Shown here one piece after another: positions 47,899 to 60,456 of a stretch of 64,000 bases of DNA. The notes below the pieces were generated by a model, which made no database searches, had not been told where the DNA came from, and saw only the letters and a program-made list of their open reading frames with translations. Location of the stretch: positions 16,368,001 to 16,432,000 of the forward strand of contig OX637293.1 of NCBI GenBank assembly GCA_951799445.1, read 5' to 3'. The position numbers and the translations under genes are program-made. Within the stretch, counting starts at the first letter, position 1; every line of letters begins with the position of its first letter. The stretch comes from Pseudisothecium myosuroides. Lineage: Eukaryota > Streptophyta > Bryopsida > Hypnales > Lembophyllaceae.

Positions 47899-48239
47899 GC
47901 AGATGATGGGAGGTCAGAATCAGACGAGACAATGGCCTATCCGATTTCCTTGTTTCGTGAATGATCCGATTGCGGATCCAGTAATTGAGTACGGAACAGT
48001 CGAAGGCAAACTCGTTTAGAGAACTTTAAAGTTCGGACACTGCGCTCTGAATCAGAACATATGGCAAGGAATTAGAATCTGTAGGACAAGGATGTCCTAT
48101 GGAGTGTTGAACGGAAGACGGAAACCGCAAGCGAAACGAACAAGTTTGAGATCCCTTTCCAGTCTGCGGAGTTTCCAGACTCTGACTTCGCCGGAAAAAG
48201 GTTATGGGGTGGACAATCTTACTAAGGAATTGCCAACGG

Positions 48240-49165
48240 AAGCGACTTTAGAGCGGAACACATGACCTCGTCGACAGCAACGAGGCCAACGCAGTTCATA
48301 GCGGACACCGTGAACCCCGAAACACATGACCTCGTGGACGACAGAGAGCAAGCCAATGAGGTTCAAAGCGGCCACCCTAAACCTCGGACGACATGACCTC
48401 GTCGATGACAGAGACGAAGCCAATCAAGTTTAGAGCGGCCACCCTGAACCTGGAAACAGATGAAGACAGAGAGCAAGCCAATAAGGTTCAGAGCGGCCAC
48501 CCTGAACCTCAAACGACATGACCTCGTAGACGACAGAGACGGAGCCAATCAAGTTTAGAGCGGCCACCCTGAACCTGGAAACAGATGAAGACAGAGAGCA
48601 AGCCAATAAGGTTCAGAGCGGCCACCCTGAACCTCAAACGACATGACCTCGTCGACGACAGAGACGAAGCCAATCAAGTTTAGAGCGGCCACCCTGAACC
48701 TGGAAACAGATGAAGACAGAGAGCAAGCCAATAAGGTTCAGAGTGGCCACCCTGAACCTCAAACGACATGACCTCGTCGACAACAGAGACGAAGCCAATC
48801 AAGTTCAGAGCGGCCACCCTGAACCTGGAAACAGATGACGACAAAGGAAGCTAATAAGGTTCAGAGTGGTCACCCTGAACCTCGGAACACATGACCTTGT
48901 CGACTACAGAGGAGGCCAGGAAGGTTCAGAGCGGCCACTCTGAACCCTGGAACACTTGACCTCGTCGACGACAGAGGAGGCCAAGAAGGTTGAGAGCGGT
49001 CACCCTAAACCTCGGATGATATGACCCTTTCGCTTTCGTCAGGATAACACAAATAAGATACTGATGTAGTCCAAAGCGTTTATTCTGAACAATGCATGTG
49101 GGTAGCAGAAGTAAGAACTGAAGAATACAGTTTAGAGCGGCCATCCTGAACCTCGAAAAAGCAAT
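48240..49165. repeat. Tandem array, ~15 units of ~63 bp
   Basis: The core word AGAGCGGCCACCCTGAACC recurs at about 48365, 48432, 48492, 48560, 48613, 48682, 48741, 48809, 48864, 48929, 48995 and 49134, with decayed units at both ends. In the middle, units alternate between a form followed by TCAAACGACATGACCTCGT and one followed by TGGAAACAGATGAAGACAGA, giving a ~125-bp higher-order period. Spacing varies from 52 to 79 bp. It begins about 340 bp upstream of the transposase-like start codon. Confidence 0.92.
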
Positions 49166-50224
49166 GAGATGCCTCCTACTTGCAATGCAATGTCACTAAT
49201 ATTGTGGAAGGGATCCCTAATTATTATGCAGTAGGTTCGCGGTGCACAACTGCTCTATGCACAACGGAATCCAGCATTCGTGTATTTCAATGATCCACCA
49301 AGTAAGCTCTATTTTACAATGCATCTTTTCTAAGTTTCAATGATTCAGAATTCACTCATTCAACATACAGGTGTGTATGACCTCACTGCAATTCTGAAAC
49401 TCAACTTCCAGCAATTCAGATACTCAAAATACAGCTACGTATGACCTGACGGAAATTCTGAAACTCAACTCTCAGCAATTCACAGACTCAGCCTTATAGT
49501 AATCATCAATTCACGTTTCTAGCAACTTACTGACATGCGTCGACTGAAGCGCGTTATCGGAACGTGACAATGTGAGGCACATTCATATACACTTTACTTT
49601 GACCATAAGAACTGAAATGCTAGAAGTTCTACATTACAAGAACGATTGCAATGAAGAAACAATAATATGAATCGAACAAAAACAATGAAAGAAACTGCCA
49701 AGAATGTGTACTAGCATCATGCACACTGAACCCACTCCTATGAATCTTACAGAACTGTGAATGTCTTCACGGAAACTTGATTGTCCACCTCCAGACGCCG
49801 ACCAGCAGCTTCAGCAACATCACAAGCAAGGAATTGAAACACAATTCCACCAACTTCAAGAGCACAACCAAAAACTAAGACGACTCACAAGTTTTGGAAA
49901 ACCCAATGACAGTACCTTTAGTGAAAGCGCTGCGCTCGAGTAGTTGGCGTTGCGATAGGGTCCAATACTCTACAACGCCGGCGACCGAGATCCAAAGGAG
50001 AAGCGCAGCGGCAAAGCAAAAAAGGGACGACGCAAGAGGAGAGCAAAAACGGCACGACGGAGTCCTAAGAAGCGACGGAGTTCTCTGGACAATCGAGTAT
50101 AGGTGTAGGTCTTGCCGATTTAGATCAGGGCTTTGAATGCGGCCGCCGCTGTCAGACTTACTTTGTGGCAGTCCATTGATTTTTTTTTTTTTCCCCTTCC
50201 TCTACAAACATGTTGTGGGGACCA
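49166..50224. other. Upstream part of the GC-rich island, no gene
   Basis: Non-repetitive sequence, increasingly GC-rich from 49900 to 50150 (GAAGCGCAGCGGCAAAGC, GCGGCCGCCG). It then drops abruptly to AT-rich DNA after a poly-T run near 50180. Two frames (49761-49943 and 49894-50136) show no domain. The edge at about 50150 may be a transposon or promoter boundary. Confidence 0.5.
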
Positions 50225-51110
50225 TCAGAAAAGTTGGGCAAGAATATTTGGATGCCATTTTGACAGCAATCTAACATGGAGTCCACCTTAGTGTCATTTT
50301 GGGATTCACTTTGGTATTGAGGTGGCACCAAATTTTTGTAGTATCATTTTCATGCGAAGTTAGCATTGTCAGCCTCACATCATTGTGGAGCCATTTTAAC
50401 ATCATTTTGGTGTACATTAATCCAAAGTCAATTTGGCTTTACTTTGAGGGTCAAAATGATGCTAAACTGGACATGCACTATTTATGTGTTATTTTGATGC
50501 CAATTTCACATGAATTATTCTAATATTAGTGTTGCAATAATAGAGAAGGAATAATGCAATGTCATGTATATGCCATTTTAGTGCAATTTTGTTACCATTT
50601 CCATGCTATAGTGATTGAACCATTTGACTATTACTTTCATGTCAATTTACAATGTAGTTTTCCAATGTCAGTTTCATGCTGCTTTAGTGCAACTCTAGAT
50701 ATGCACTATTCCTTTATCATCTACACCCCATTTTGTTGTTTTGTTAGAGCATTGTTGACATGCACATTTTCAATGCAATGTTCATGCCAATTTAGCTAAC
50801 ACTATTTGAATGCCTTTTTGACACTTTTCTAATGTGAACTAATTTTGAATTCATTTTTGGCAAATGTATTGCCATTTTTGCATTATGACAATAACATTTT
50901 AACTTTATGTGGGCACAATTTTGACATTCCCTTCTTCAATGCCTATTTGGTGATATTGCACTACAATTATCATATGCACAATTTCAATGCCACTTTAAAA
51001 GACATGGTAAGTAACAATATTTCAATGTCATTTTCACACTGTTCTGATGTTCACATATTTTTTGGGCTATTTTAGAGCCAACTGACTGTCAATTTGGCAC
51101 CAAAATTTTT
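50225..51110. repeat. Degenerate word-repeat tract (CATTTTG / CAATTT words)
   Basis: About 0.9 kb composed largely of short related words such as GCCATTTTGACA, GTCATTTTGG, CAATTTTG and TTCATGC at irregular 15-30 bp spacing, all in the same orientation. There is no strict period. The frames inside are chance. It lies on the 3' side of the Plavaka-like gene and could be its subterminal repeat region. Confidence 0.55.
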
Positions 51111-51862
51111 CTTAAATATTTGAAATAAATGTCATATTGCTGCAAATTATTGTACTTTGATAGATAATTTGCTAATAGTAGCTTACTGTAGTGTTGTTCT
51201 TCATAGGCTTATATCATCTTTTTTGTTGTAGTACATGAAACTCAATGAATAAAGATGGATTTGAATTCACTATAGGGACAACCACAGAAATTGATATCTA
51301 ATTATTAAAAGGGCATCTAAAATTAACAATTGCTAGTAAATATAGACTTAGTTAGTAAATAGTTTGTATCACATTGTAATTATATTGTATGTAGAATTTA
51401 GGTGAATGAAGTTTGGATACTAATTAGCATACCTAATGGTAGACAAAGCCACACTACAATACCAATTTCCTTCTATAACCAAGCACAAATATAGTGTACA
51501 TGTAAATTTTCCTTCATTAATGCACCAATGCCAAAGTTGTCATTTGGTACTTGAAATGCATGCACATGACATCTAATAGGATTATAAAAATAATACAAAC
51601 TCTCATGGCACAATTTTTTTGTTCTTCTTCTGCATATACTTTTAAAATTTATGATTGGTATTGCCATCATTCTTTACACATGAATATTCTATGTAAATAT
51701 TCTATATGAATATTATACATGGTGAAGATGTATCTAGAAAATATCATAAACAAGTACAATTACAATACAATATAGTTGTTTGACAAGGTTAATAATATCA
51801 ATGTTGTACATTGCTTAACACTTCTAAATCAATTGTCAATCAAGTCCTTACAAGAAGATTAC
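51111..51862. other. AT-rich spacer 3' of the Plavaka-like gene
   Basis: No coding or repeat structure recognised. It presumably contains the 3' untranslated region of the minus-strand gene ending at 51863. Confidence 0.5.
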
Positions 51863-54800
51863 CTAGAATTTCCAACAATTGATGAAGAAGCGTTCTGGTG
51901 TAACAAAATGTGGAATGATGTGTACCACTTTCAGAATGGTTTGGATACTTGTTACCACATAACATGCTCTCAATTGTGCTTGAGAGTTTCTTCGCATGCT
52001 GTTTTGAACATCTCTCAAGGTAGACTGTGTACTCCACCGTAAACATTTGCATTTTGTCAATGCACTCCAATCATCATTTTCAATTTCGGTGTATAACTTC
52101 AAAAAGACCATCTGTCTTTGACTTTTTTCACCTCCAGTATTTGATTGGCTACTTGTCTGAAACAGAAGTCGTATTTGCCCGTAGTAGATTTGTTGAATGC
52201 CATCTTCTTCTACTTCAAATGCAACATTGCTGAAGTTTGGATTGCTGTGAAAATTAATTGTTGCTCGAGCATACATAGGCCAATCTCCATATCTATCTCC
52301 AGCTCCAGGAGGAATTGCTAAACATCGAGATAAACCCAAAACTTGTGATAAAGTGACATTCAATTGTACTTCATAAATTTGTAGAGCTTGAGAAAACTCT
52401 TGGGAAATTTGTGGCTGATCCAATAACAATTTCTGGATTGCAACAGAAACTCGAGCTAACTCATGTACTCTTCCCATACGAAGGTCTCCACTTGTAACCT
52501 CTGGTGTTTGGCCAAATTCATCTCTTGTTCTATGCAGCCAAATGCGGTGAAGATTCAAGTAGATGGGTGACATAACATTTTGACCTGTCTTCAAAGCCTA
52601 CATATGCAACATTCACACAAAGTTGTATTAAAAAATTAGAAACTAATTATTATATTTGTCCACAATGAAATATATGTTTAGCTCTAAATTTCAAAAATCT
52701 AAAATAAAATAAAATAAAATAATATATATCACTAGCATCACTATGCTTTTATTTTGAATTCCTAAACTCATACCTTTTTCAATGTTGTGTCATTGACTTC
52801 CTTCTGATTTTTTAGTCCTTCTATTTGCTTTGCAGCTCTCCTCAAAGACTGCAACCTTTGATTATGTCTCACAATTTGAGGCGTTGCATTTCTTCTATTG
52901 CTACTCCGATATGCTGTTTTCATAAGAGCAATGTGGAATTGCTCATACATATCTGTTGAATACTCCCATGGTAATCCAGATCTTTTAATACATTGACTGA
53001 AATGGTTCATCATATGAACCTTTGAGGTATTAAATCCAGACCTCTGCCATTGAAACATAGAGCCTTTCAAAGCTTCGACAGCCCTGAATAAAAAATTACA
53101 TTCACCTCTTAATACAACACATTACCAAATGAAAATGAACAAAGCTGTATGGATGCTTCAAATGGAGAATGCAAAAATAGTTGGAATGTAATAACTAACA
53201 ATAGTAGACAATGTACCTGCACATTTGTTCATCCATGTGTTTCAGGCTTGTACTTGTGTGAAAAGTGCTTCGACATGCTACACCATACCAATCCAGAAAT
53301 AACACTATTGCCGATATAACATTTTCATCAAACAAGCCAACTAGGCATAGAACAATGACCTGCAATATTTTAACAATGGCATGGCATTAAGTAGTGATTT
53401 CAAAACTTGAACAAAATTCTTAATAAAAAATATCAAAGTGTTATTTTGAAAATGCTACCTGCATGATAGCTTGATGTTCAAATCCAGCAAAATTGGCTTG
53501 TGAAACAAAATATCCTCCTTGCTCATTGCCAGGAATTCGAAATGATGGAAACCGACAATTCTTCTTGATAAAGAGGAGTCTTCTATCCAACTCCTTCAAT
53601 TTGGATTGACGTGGATGAACAGTAGCTATCTCACGTAGGATGCCAACAATCATTTTAAATATCCCAAGGTCACTTTGGTGTAAGGTATCAACATGTATTG
53701 CGAGATAAGGATTGCCAAGTTCTGTATCACCGCCATTAAATCCCCATAGTGCGCACTTCACACACAAATGCAAGTACACTTTCAATTTTATATTAAATTC
53801 ATACATATCCATGTTTTAATATAAACTAAATCCATGTCCAATAATCCCAATATGAACAAGATCAAAGAACTTACTTGAATAGGATGTAGCGACCAAGTTC
53901 TTCCAATCTCTGTGGCTAAATTCAGGTGCACTTGTTCCATAACTAGATATATTTCTGCCATCTTTGATTCTGTGCGGACATGGTGCTGCATGCGCATATT
54001 ACTAAGATCTTTTTTTCCACACATGCATCTACTACAAGGGGATTGGCAAAGATTGGTGTCATATGTAGCCGTTACCTTACATGACTCCGGATGATCACAT
54101 ATATACGCAAATAGTAGAGGGTAGACTATTTGTGGCTCTCCTTTGGGATCAAGTAAAGGGAGACCTGTAAAGCTTGCTTCTTTCAAAGAGTGGAAAATAA
54201 TTTCAAGACCTTGGTGTAGATACTCCATCTTCTTGGTGGATGACAAATCTGGATACATCATTAACATTTAATAATGAAATACAAAATATAACAATGCACT
54301 TGAAACAACACATTATCTAAAACATTTTGAGCACATTAACATACTAACTATGAAATACTTACTTAATCCTTGGAAGGTAGGAAGTATAGCAAGCAACTCA
54401 TGCCCAGTAGCTTCTCTTCTGTTTTCAAGGGAGATATTTCCAATTGTCATCACCAAAGGATATCCAGAGATTCTTGTATTGTTTGATAAGCAAGTTTGAT
54501 CAGAATAGAAAATCAATGGAGAAATCACAGCTCCCGTGCATTGTAAAGCAATGAAATCTTGCATTTGATGCCACCAAGATCCAGTATCAGGTGTTGTATA
54601 AATTTGTTCTCCAGTGCCCGACAGGTTAGTGGTTGGCTTGAGTTTGAAATCTCTAGCATTCTCGGCAGTTGAGAATAAAGATGTCAAAACATGAATGGGG
54701 TTTTTAAAGTACAAATTGGCATCACCATTGTCAACCTCTGCAAATGTATATTTTGTCCAACCCTGCCACATTGATTGTTAGAAATTCACATTCCACTCAA

Positions 54801-55408
54801 TCAATCTAAAAAACACAACAATCCCTAAGCAAGAATTAGAAAACTAAAATAATGAAACTGAAAAAACATTTGTTAGGATGCTTGCTTACATCTGCAATAG
54901 GATATAATTCCTTCTCTTCATACTTTTCAATATCATTCAAACTTCTGATTGTCACAGCTTTGAGATCAAATCGATCATCAAAAAGTAAATCCAGTAATGC
55001 TTTAATATCCTGTCCAGATAGACCCTGCTTGTTTTTACAATTGCGGATAAAGCTTACAAGATGAAAATTAGAATCAAATGGTTGTAAAGGTATATCATTG
55101 TCCTGCGTAGTTGGCAAGCATGGAGATCCGGACATATCAGGGTTAAAAGAAGAGCCTCCCATTTGGCATCCTCCATGCAATTGTGTTGGAAGGTCATTTC
55201 TACTGTCTATCTCACTATGACACTCAAGAATCTCAGCTACAAAAGCTTCACCAACCCTACTTGCAATTATAGGGCTAGAAGTAGACAAATTAGCAACTAT
55301 CTGCCTCCCTTGACACCGAGACCTTTGGTGACTAAATAGACCAGCCATCGTTGAAAACCTAAAAAGGCCACATCTTGTGCAGCCCAATGTTTTATCCATA
55401 TTTACCAA
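51863..55408 (-). CDS. Plavaka (KDZ-like, CACTA-related) transposase, 7 exons, 925 aa
   Basis: Minus-strand exons: 55408-54890, 54762-54363, 54248-53875, 53755-53459, 53359-53217, 53083-52774, 52597-51863. All introns are GT-AG, phases agree throughout, and 2778 nt are open. An N-terminal zinc finger has C10, C13, H27 and C32. Then come a catalytic-type block ISPLIFYSDQTCLS (Asp about 261) with YPLVMTIGNI, a Cys-rich block (CQSPCSRCMCGKK), and HVDTLHQSDLGIF (about 452-464), all typical of Plavaka transposases best known from fungi. Exon 5 (VIVLCLVGLFDENV...) is short and easily missed. The product would cut and paste its own element. Intactness suggests recent activity or domestication. The acceptor of exon 4 is weak, and I could not find the element's terminal repeats. 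Confidence 0.85.
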
Positions 55409-58091
55409 AATGAACCAACTCCAACAATTTCTTAATGGTTACGACACTTCAAATGACTTTGTACAAGTTCTAATAAGTAAGTAAGTAAGTCACCTACATT
55501 TAGAAGGTTGGCAGCAACTATCTTACATTGAACTTAGCAAAACCCTAATTTGCTGGTTCTATCATGCCGCGATAAAACCTATTGAATTTAATGTAGACCC
55601 TTAAATTCTCAAATTCTGCAATAGCAACAATACAAATGCAACACTCATGAAGTAGACCCTTCCCGCTCCCAAGGGATTAGAATGAAGGCCATCCAAAAAA
55701 ATGTACCCTAAAACCTGTAAATTTCACCTTTGGATACAATGAAAACCTTTCACAAGCACAGCTGCACAACAACAAAAACGGCACAAAATCTCAAAACAAT
55801 CCTTATCGATGGCGCCATTTCCACTAACTTTGTACAATGATATGACAATGCCAAACACAAATGAGCAAGCTACCAAACACAAAGAGTTTTAGAGAAATGG
55901 AAACTGAACATCCTTCAATTAACAACCCTAAGTCGACAATTGAACAGGACAAAATAATGCGATATACTCACTTCGTCTCTTTTTGAAAATGTTTGAGATA
56001 GGCCGGTACAGCTATTCCCGTCCATTTACCGCATCCTGTCACTATGTAGCAAAGGCACACATTTTCTTTTTAGAATGTATTACTTTTGTACATGATGTCG
56101 GAATGGGGTACACGGATGGGAATGGGTGTGCCTACCTTGGTCAATATATGCCACTCAGTTCCCTTCAATGGAGGTAAAAAAGCACTCATGTAAAGTTGTC
56201 TATTACTTTCAATTTCAAAAATTAAGAACATTAATAAAAATAAAAAATATTTATTGTTTTATCAGACCATTTAGTTTCAATTTCACTTTAGAAATTAACA
56301 ATTTCACATTCTTCCAAAAGGTTGTAGCATACTACTTTTATTTTTCATTGAGTAACACCTTCCACTTTATAATTTAATAAAATAAGTATGAAGCTTTTTG
56401 GTTAAAATGTTTTAACACTCTTATTCCCAGGTATAGAATTTAGTTTACAGTCCTTTACCATATGAATGTGACACAATGTATGAAGCCCCAGTCCTACCTA
56501 GGATTCTCACAGGGAGGTCAAATATTATGATCAAATGTTTCAGTTTTAGTCAAATTATCTTATATAATGAATGCTCTAAGACGTAATCAATTTCAAGGTA
56601 ATACTTTTAACATATTACACATAGTTCATTAATTATTCCTCTTTAGATTTAGGTCAAATAGTCTAGTAAGTACTCGCCATGAGCAAATCTAATGCAAATG
56701 CCTAAGTTTGTCAATTCTACGTCAAATTGTCCCAGTTAATGCAAAGTGTGGTGAGTTTAAGTGTTATACCTAAATTTTGTCTTTCTCCTTTAGCTTTCCT
56801 CCCGTATTTTAAGAGGTCAAATTGTCCAAACCAACATTAGTTAATTTCCTAAATTTACACAAGCAAAACATTGGAACAAATTACAAATTGTCCAAACCTA
56901 TAAATCCCAAGACCAAATACTGAAATTTATGAATTAATAGTCAAAAAGAACCTATAATCGTAAATTCAATAATTTATGACCATATCAGTACCTAAGACCG
57001 GGCAACTTTTGTAAACAACAGTTCGTGGACCTTTAACCGTGCAACCAGCCCTAAACCCGTGGTATGTGGACCTAAGACCGTGCAGGTGGACCTATAGTCG
57101 TGGGGATCAGCCCCTATAGCTGTAGAAAATCAGCCCTATGGCTGTTCAGATCAACCCCTATTATCACAATCAACTAATCCAGCCACCATCTGCTCAATGA
57201 AGATTCAGTCATAAAATTGATAGAGCTCTTTCAACTTACAAAGATTTAATTATTTAAATTCCAACCCAGACCATCACATGCGACCAATTGCCGAGGCATG
57301 GATCCGAATTTGCCTCCCAGTCGCTGAAATTGACACCCCAGCTTCTGACCAGCTTCTTTAGAGTATCGTGCAGAAATAACACCGGTACCAATTCAAGAAG
57401 CGTAACTAGCTTGAGATCAAGAAAGAAAGAAAAAATCATTTTAGTCGTTAAAATGGCGTGTCTTCACAGAGCCAAGTGTGTCACGTTCAAGGGCTCAGAG
57501 CTTCGAAAACTAGGACAGGTATAGATCGAAGTTCAGAAGACTGAAACTGTGACGTAATACGAACTTTACTTGCTCAGGCTCCAGAGATGCGTTTATGTAA
57601 CTTTTTCTTGCAACTTACAAAGCTCAGAGGTTTCGCAAGTTTCTATATCAATACATTCAGAGCAAAATCGTTGAAAAAGTAGCCAGAAGTACGTAGAGGT
57701 ACATTAATTAAAATAAGCAAGAGTTCGTTTGAAACCGTGAGTTAATCATAGCTAGGTTTCCTTGCAAAAATATCAGAAGTTACACTAGTAACAGGAGGAA
57801 CCAAACCGATCACGGAAAAATAAGTGGCACAAGTATATTTTCCCTGATGCCAAACCCTAAAGCTTAAGCAGAATGGCACTTCGGGAACTAGACAATCTCC
57901 GTGTGAATCGATATCGATGAGTCACAGAACGCCAGTGATGGACTCTAAGATCTTCCCAACCAGGTCCACAATCTACATGCGCGCATCACATTCACCCCCT
58001 CTGGCCACCCCCTTCAATTCATCACCACGTGAATAACATCTCCCACAGTCTTCCAGGTGGCTTCCCAAAAAATGACGAATGAAAAAACTAA
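55409..58091. other. Upstream region of the Plavaka-like gene; one exon-like ORF
   Basis: AT-rich, with no large gene. At 56990-57160 the words GGACCTAAGACCGTG, GGACCTTTAACCGTG, GGACCTATAGTCGTG and related CAGCCCTAAACCCGTG recur about six times. At 57453-57518 an ATG in good context opens a 22-codon frame (MACLHRAKCVTFKGSELRKL) ending at a GT donor. This could be the first exon of an unidentified gene whose intron carries the next element. Confidence 0.4.
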
Positions 58092-60453
58092 TGGTACGTT
58101 CAGACCTGGCCTTACAAAAGAGCAGGTCTTAAAGATAAAACAGTTCTAAAAAAAGAAAGAGCGCTGAAGGTCCATTCCCACCTGGTCTTACGGGCGCTCT
58201 TAACAGCTGCTCTTACATCATAATTTACTGCTGTGTTCCCACTCGCGTTGTTTAGGAAATGCCGATCCTAGCTGGAAGCTGAGGTGTCTGGGTGTAAGAG
58301 CGGGGATACTACGTAGTTTCTGGAGTAATTACGAGAACCTCGCCAGATTTTTCGTAACATTAAAATCTTTGGAATTTGAAGATTTCCATTGAATTCGTGC
58401 GTTGTTATGTATTGTTGGCTGTTTGGGCGTATTATCTAAAACTACCGTTGCTATCTGATACGCTGTTGAATTTTTTGGACTTGTGGGAGAACATTTCAGT
58501 TCCACCGAAGAAGAGATTAGCACGATAGTATTGAACCCAAACAATCATAGCGATGCAGTTCACAAAGACGAGGAGGACTACTTCGACACCTCCGATGCAG
58601 ACACAATCGGTGCAAGAAATCAAAGCTTCAATTAGCATGTACCCATTACTCTTCTTCCACGGTAGCTGCGACCAACATCTGATTTGGAGCCACCCCAAGA
58701 TTTGACTCCCGAAGCACGTACTGTCTGCTCAGAACTTGGACTTGCAACCTGAGAGCGTTGCAGTAGCTGAAGTAATAGCGGTTGTTCCAAGCTTTGTTCC
58801 AAGCTAAGCATGAAGTAATAATCCAAGAAATTTGCAGCACCAGAGTCTTCACTACGTCCACTAGTTGGAGAAGAATTCGGAATTTTGACTGGCTTGAAGA
58901 TGAGATTGTTGGATATGGAGGTTGCCTGAAGGTCCAAAGCTCCGATACAGTCACACAATCTACATGGCTCCTCGAAGCTTCAATTTCTTGCAGGGGTTGT
59001 TTCAGATCCTGTTCAAGGCTCCTCGAAGCTCCAATTTCTTACATCGGTTGTTTCAGATCGTGAACGGTCATATTCGATTAATAATAGTTGATGTTAAGTA
59101 ATTAATAACAGTTGGTGTTAAGTTCGAGCCATGCGAGAACAGCAAACAACTAACAAACAAATACAAGAGTTCCGAACCTGACTCCCGGAAAAAAAGGTTA
59201 TTTCCTACTTGTGCGGAGGTTTTATCTTTTAACACATGGAGTTTGCAAACGCCAAGTGGGAACGGACCCTGACTGATTTTCCAATCCTGATAGTTAGGAT
59301 TGGGTAACATTAATTTCGCTTTAATTTGCCGGTTCAATAACCTAGTTCCATTGGTGTTCACACATGATGCTCTGTAGCTGTAATTAGGTGTGGCATTATT
59401 GACTTATTGAGACCACCCTTCACACTTGAGTTGAGGTCTTAGTGCAAAAGCATATTGAAAACGTAAAGAAAACAAGGATCACCTCCCTGTGCGTGATTGA
59501 TATATGCGACTGAAATTTCAGCATGAACTAGCTGTCTCGATGCAATGGTAAAGTTTGCAGGTCCACTTGGCCATGTTCGAACAGTACGTGATCAATCGAT
59601 CTATTGCAGGCCGGTTTGTTAAGCTAATTTGAGAGCAACAACTCGCTGGTTGATTGATCTTTTTCTGGTAATAATCTGAATATATATGTAATGAGAAGTA
59701 AGAAAACCAGATACGGCGTGCATTTGCAGCTTGCTCATCAGGGAAGATGATCGATCGAAAAGAGAAGGTTCGGGTCGGTTGGTTCGCAAACATGAAGTTG
59801 ATAAAGTTTAAAAAAAAATTCTTTGGTGTGAGTTCAACCCCTCACTACCATTGCAACATTTCAATCAGTGTAGGGCGACTAGAAATTTCTGGACAATACA
59901 TGCGAAACTGGCAGAGTTTTGGATGACTTGACCGTCTCTGCATCTTCAAAGGAGCCAATGAACACTCCCTCCCGCACTTGCTTCATGATTTGCTACAAAA
60001 TTCTCAACTGCTTTCAATCTCGTAAGACTAGTAGTCTTCGGACAGATTGCTGGCGGAGCTGAATGAGTTGATCTTCGGAGCTTGGAATTGATTGTCTTCG
60101 TGGCCTAGGGTTTGCTGCAGGCATTCAAATTCCACCGCGATATTGTGCCTTGTAAGTTTAGTCGTCGCTCTTACTTAATCGGCCCACTTCGAAGCCATTA
60201 ACTAAAACCGGTGACTTAAATCTCAAATCTCCGTTTTCTGCTGATTTCGGTGCTACTTACAATTTGGCGCAAATCACGGAAAGTTTGCTACAGTGGCCTC
60301 CAGAGAAGGACTCACCACCGCTCTTTGCATTTGCCAGATGGGCGCCCACGTAGGATCGGCATTCACTAAACACTGTTGGTGTGAACAACCAGTGCTTTAT
60401 GCTTCTAACATCACCTGTAACACTCTCCCTTAACACCAAGTCTGAACGTACCT
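58092..60453. mobile_element. Harbinger-like TIR element, 2.36 kb, TSD TAA
   Basis: The left end is TGGTACGTTCAGACCTGG and the right end, reverse-complemented, is AGGTACGTTCAGACTTGG. TAA flanks both sides (58089-58091 and 60454-60456), which fits the TWA target preference of PIF/Harbinger (Tourist) elements. The interior near 58170-58200 repeats end-like words (CCATTCCCACCTGGTCTTAC). I see no transposase; the frames around 58430-59060 are short and unrecognised. It is probably a deletion derivative. Confidence 0.7.
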
Positions 60454-60456
60454 TAA

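Noticed and set aside
48240..49165. Regular repeats resembling a CRISPR array
   Set aside because: Spacing varies, the intervening segments are themselves repeated, and this is eukaryotic DNA. It is a tandem array.
43917..50150. M-family end at 43917 as the left terminus of the DUF7869-type element
   Set aside because: I could not find the matching inverted end upstream of the gene, so the link is unproven.
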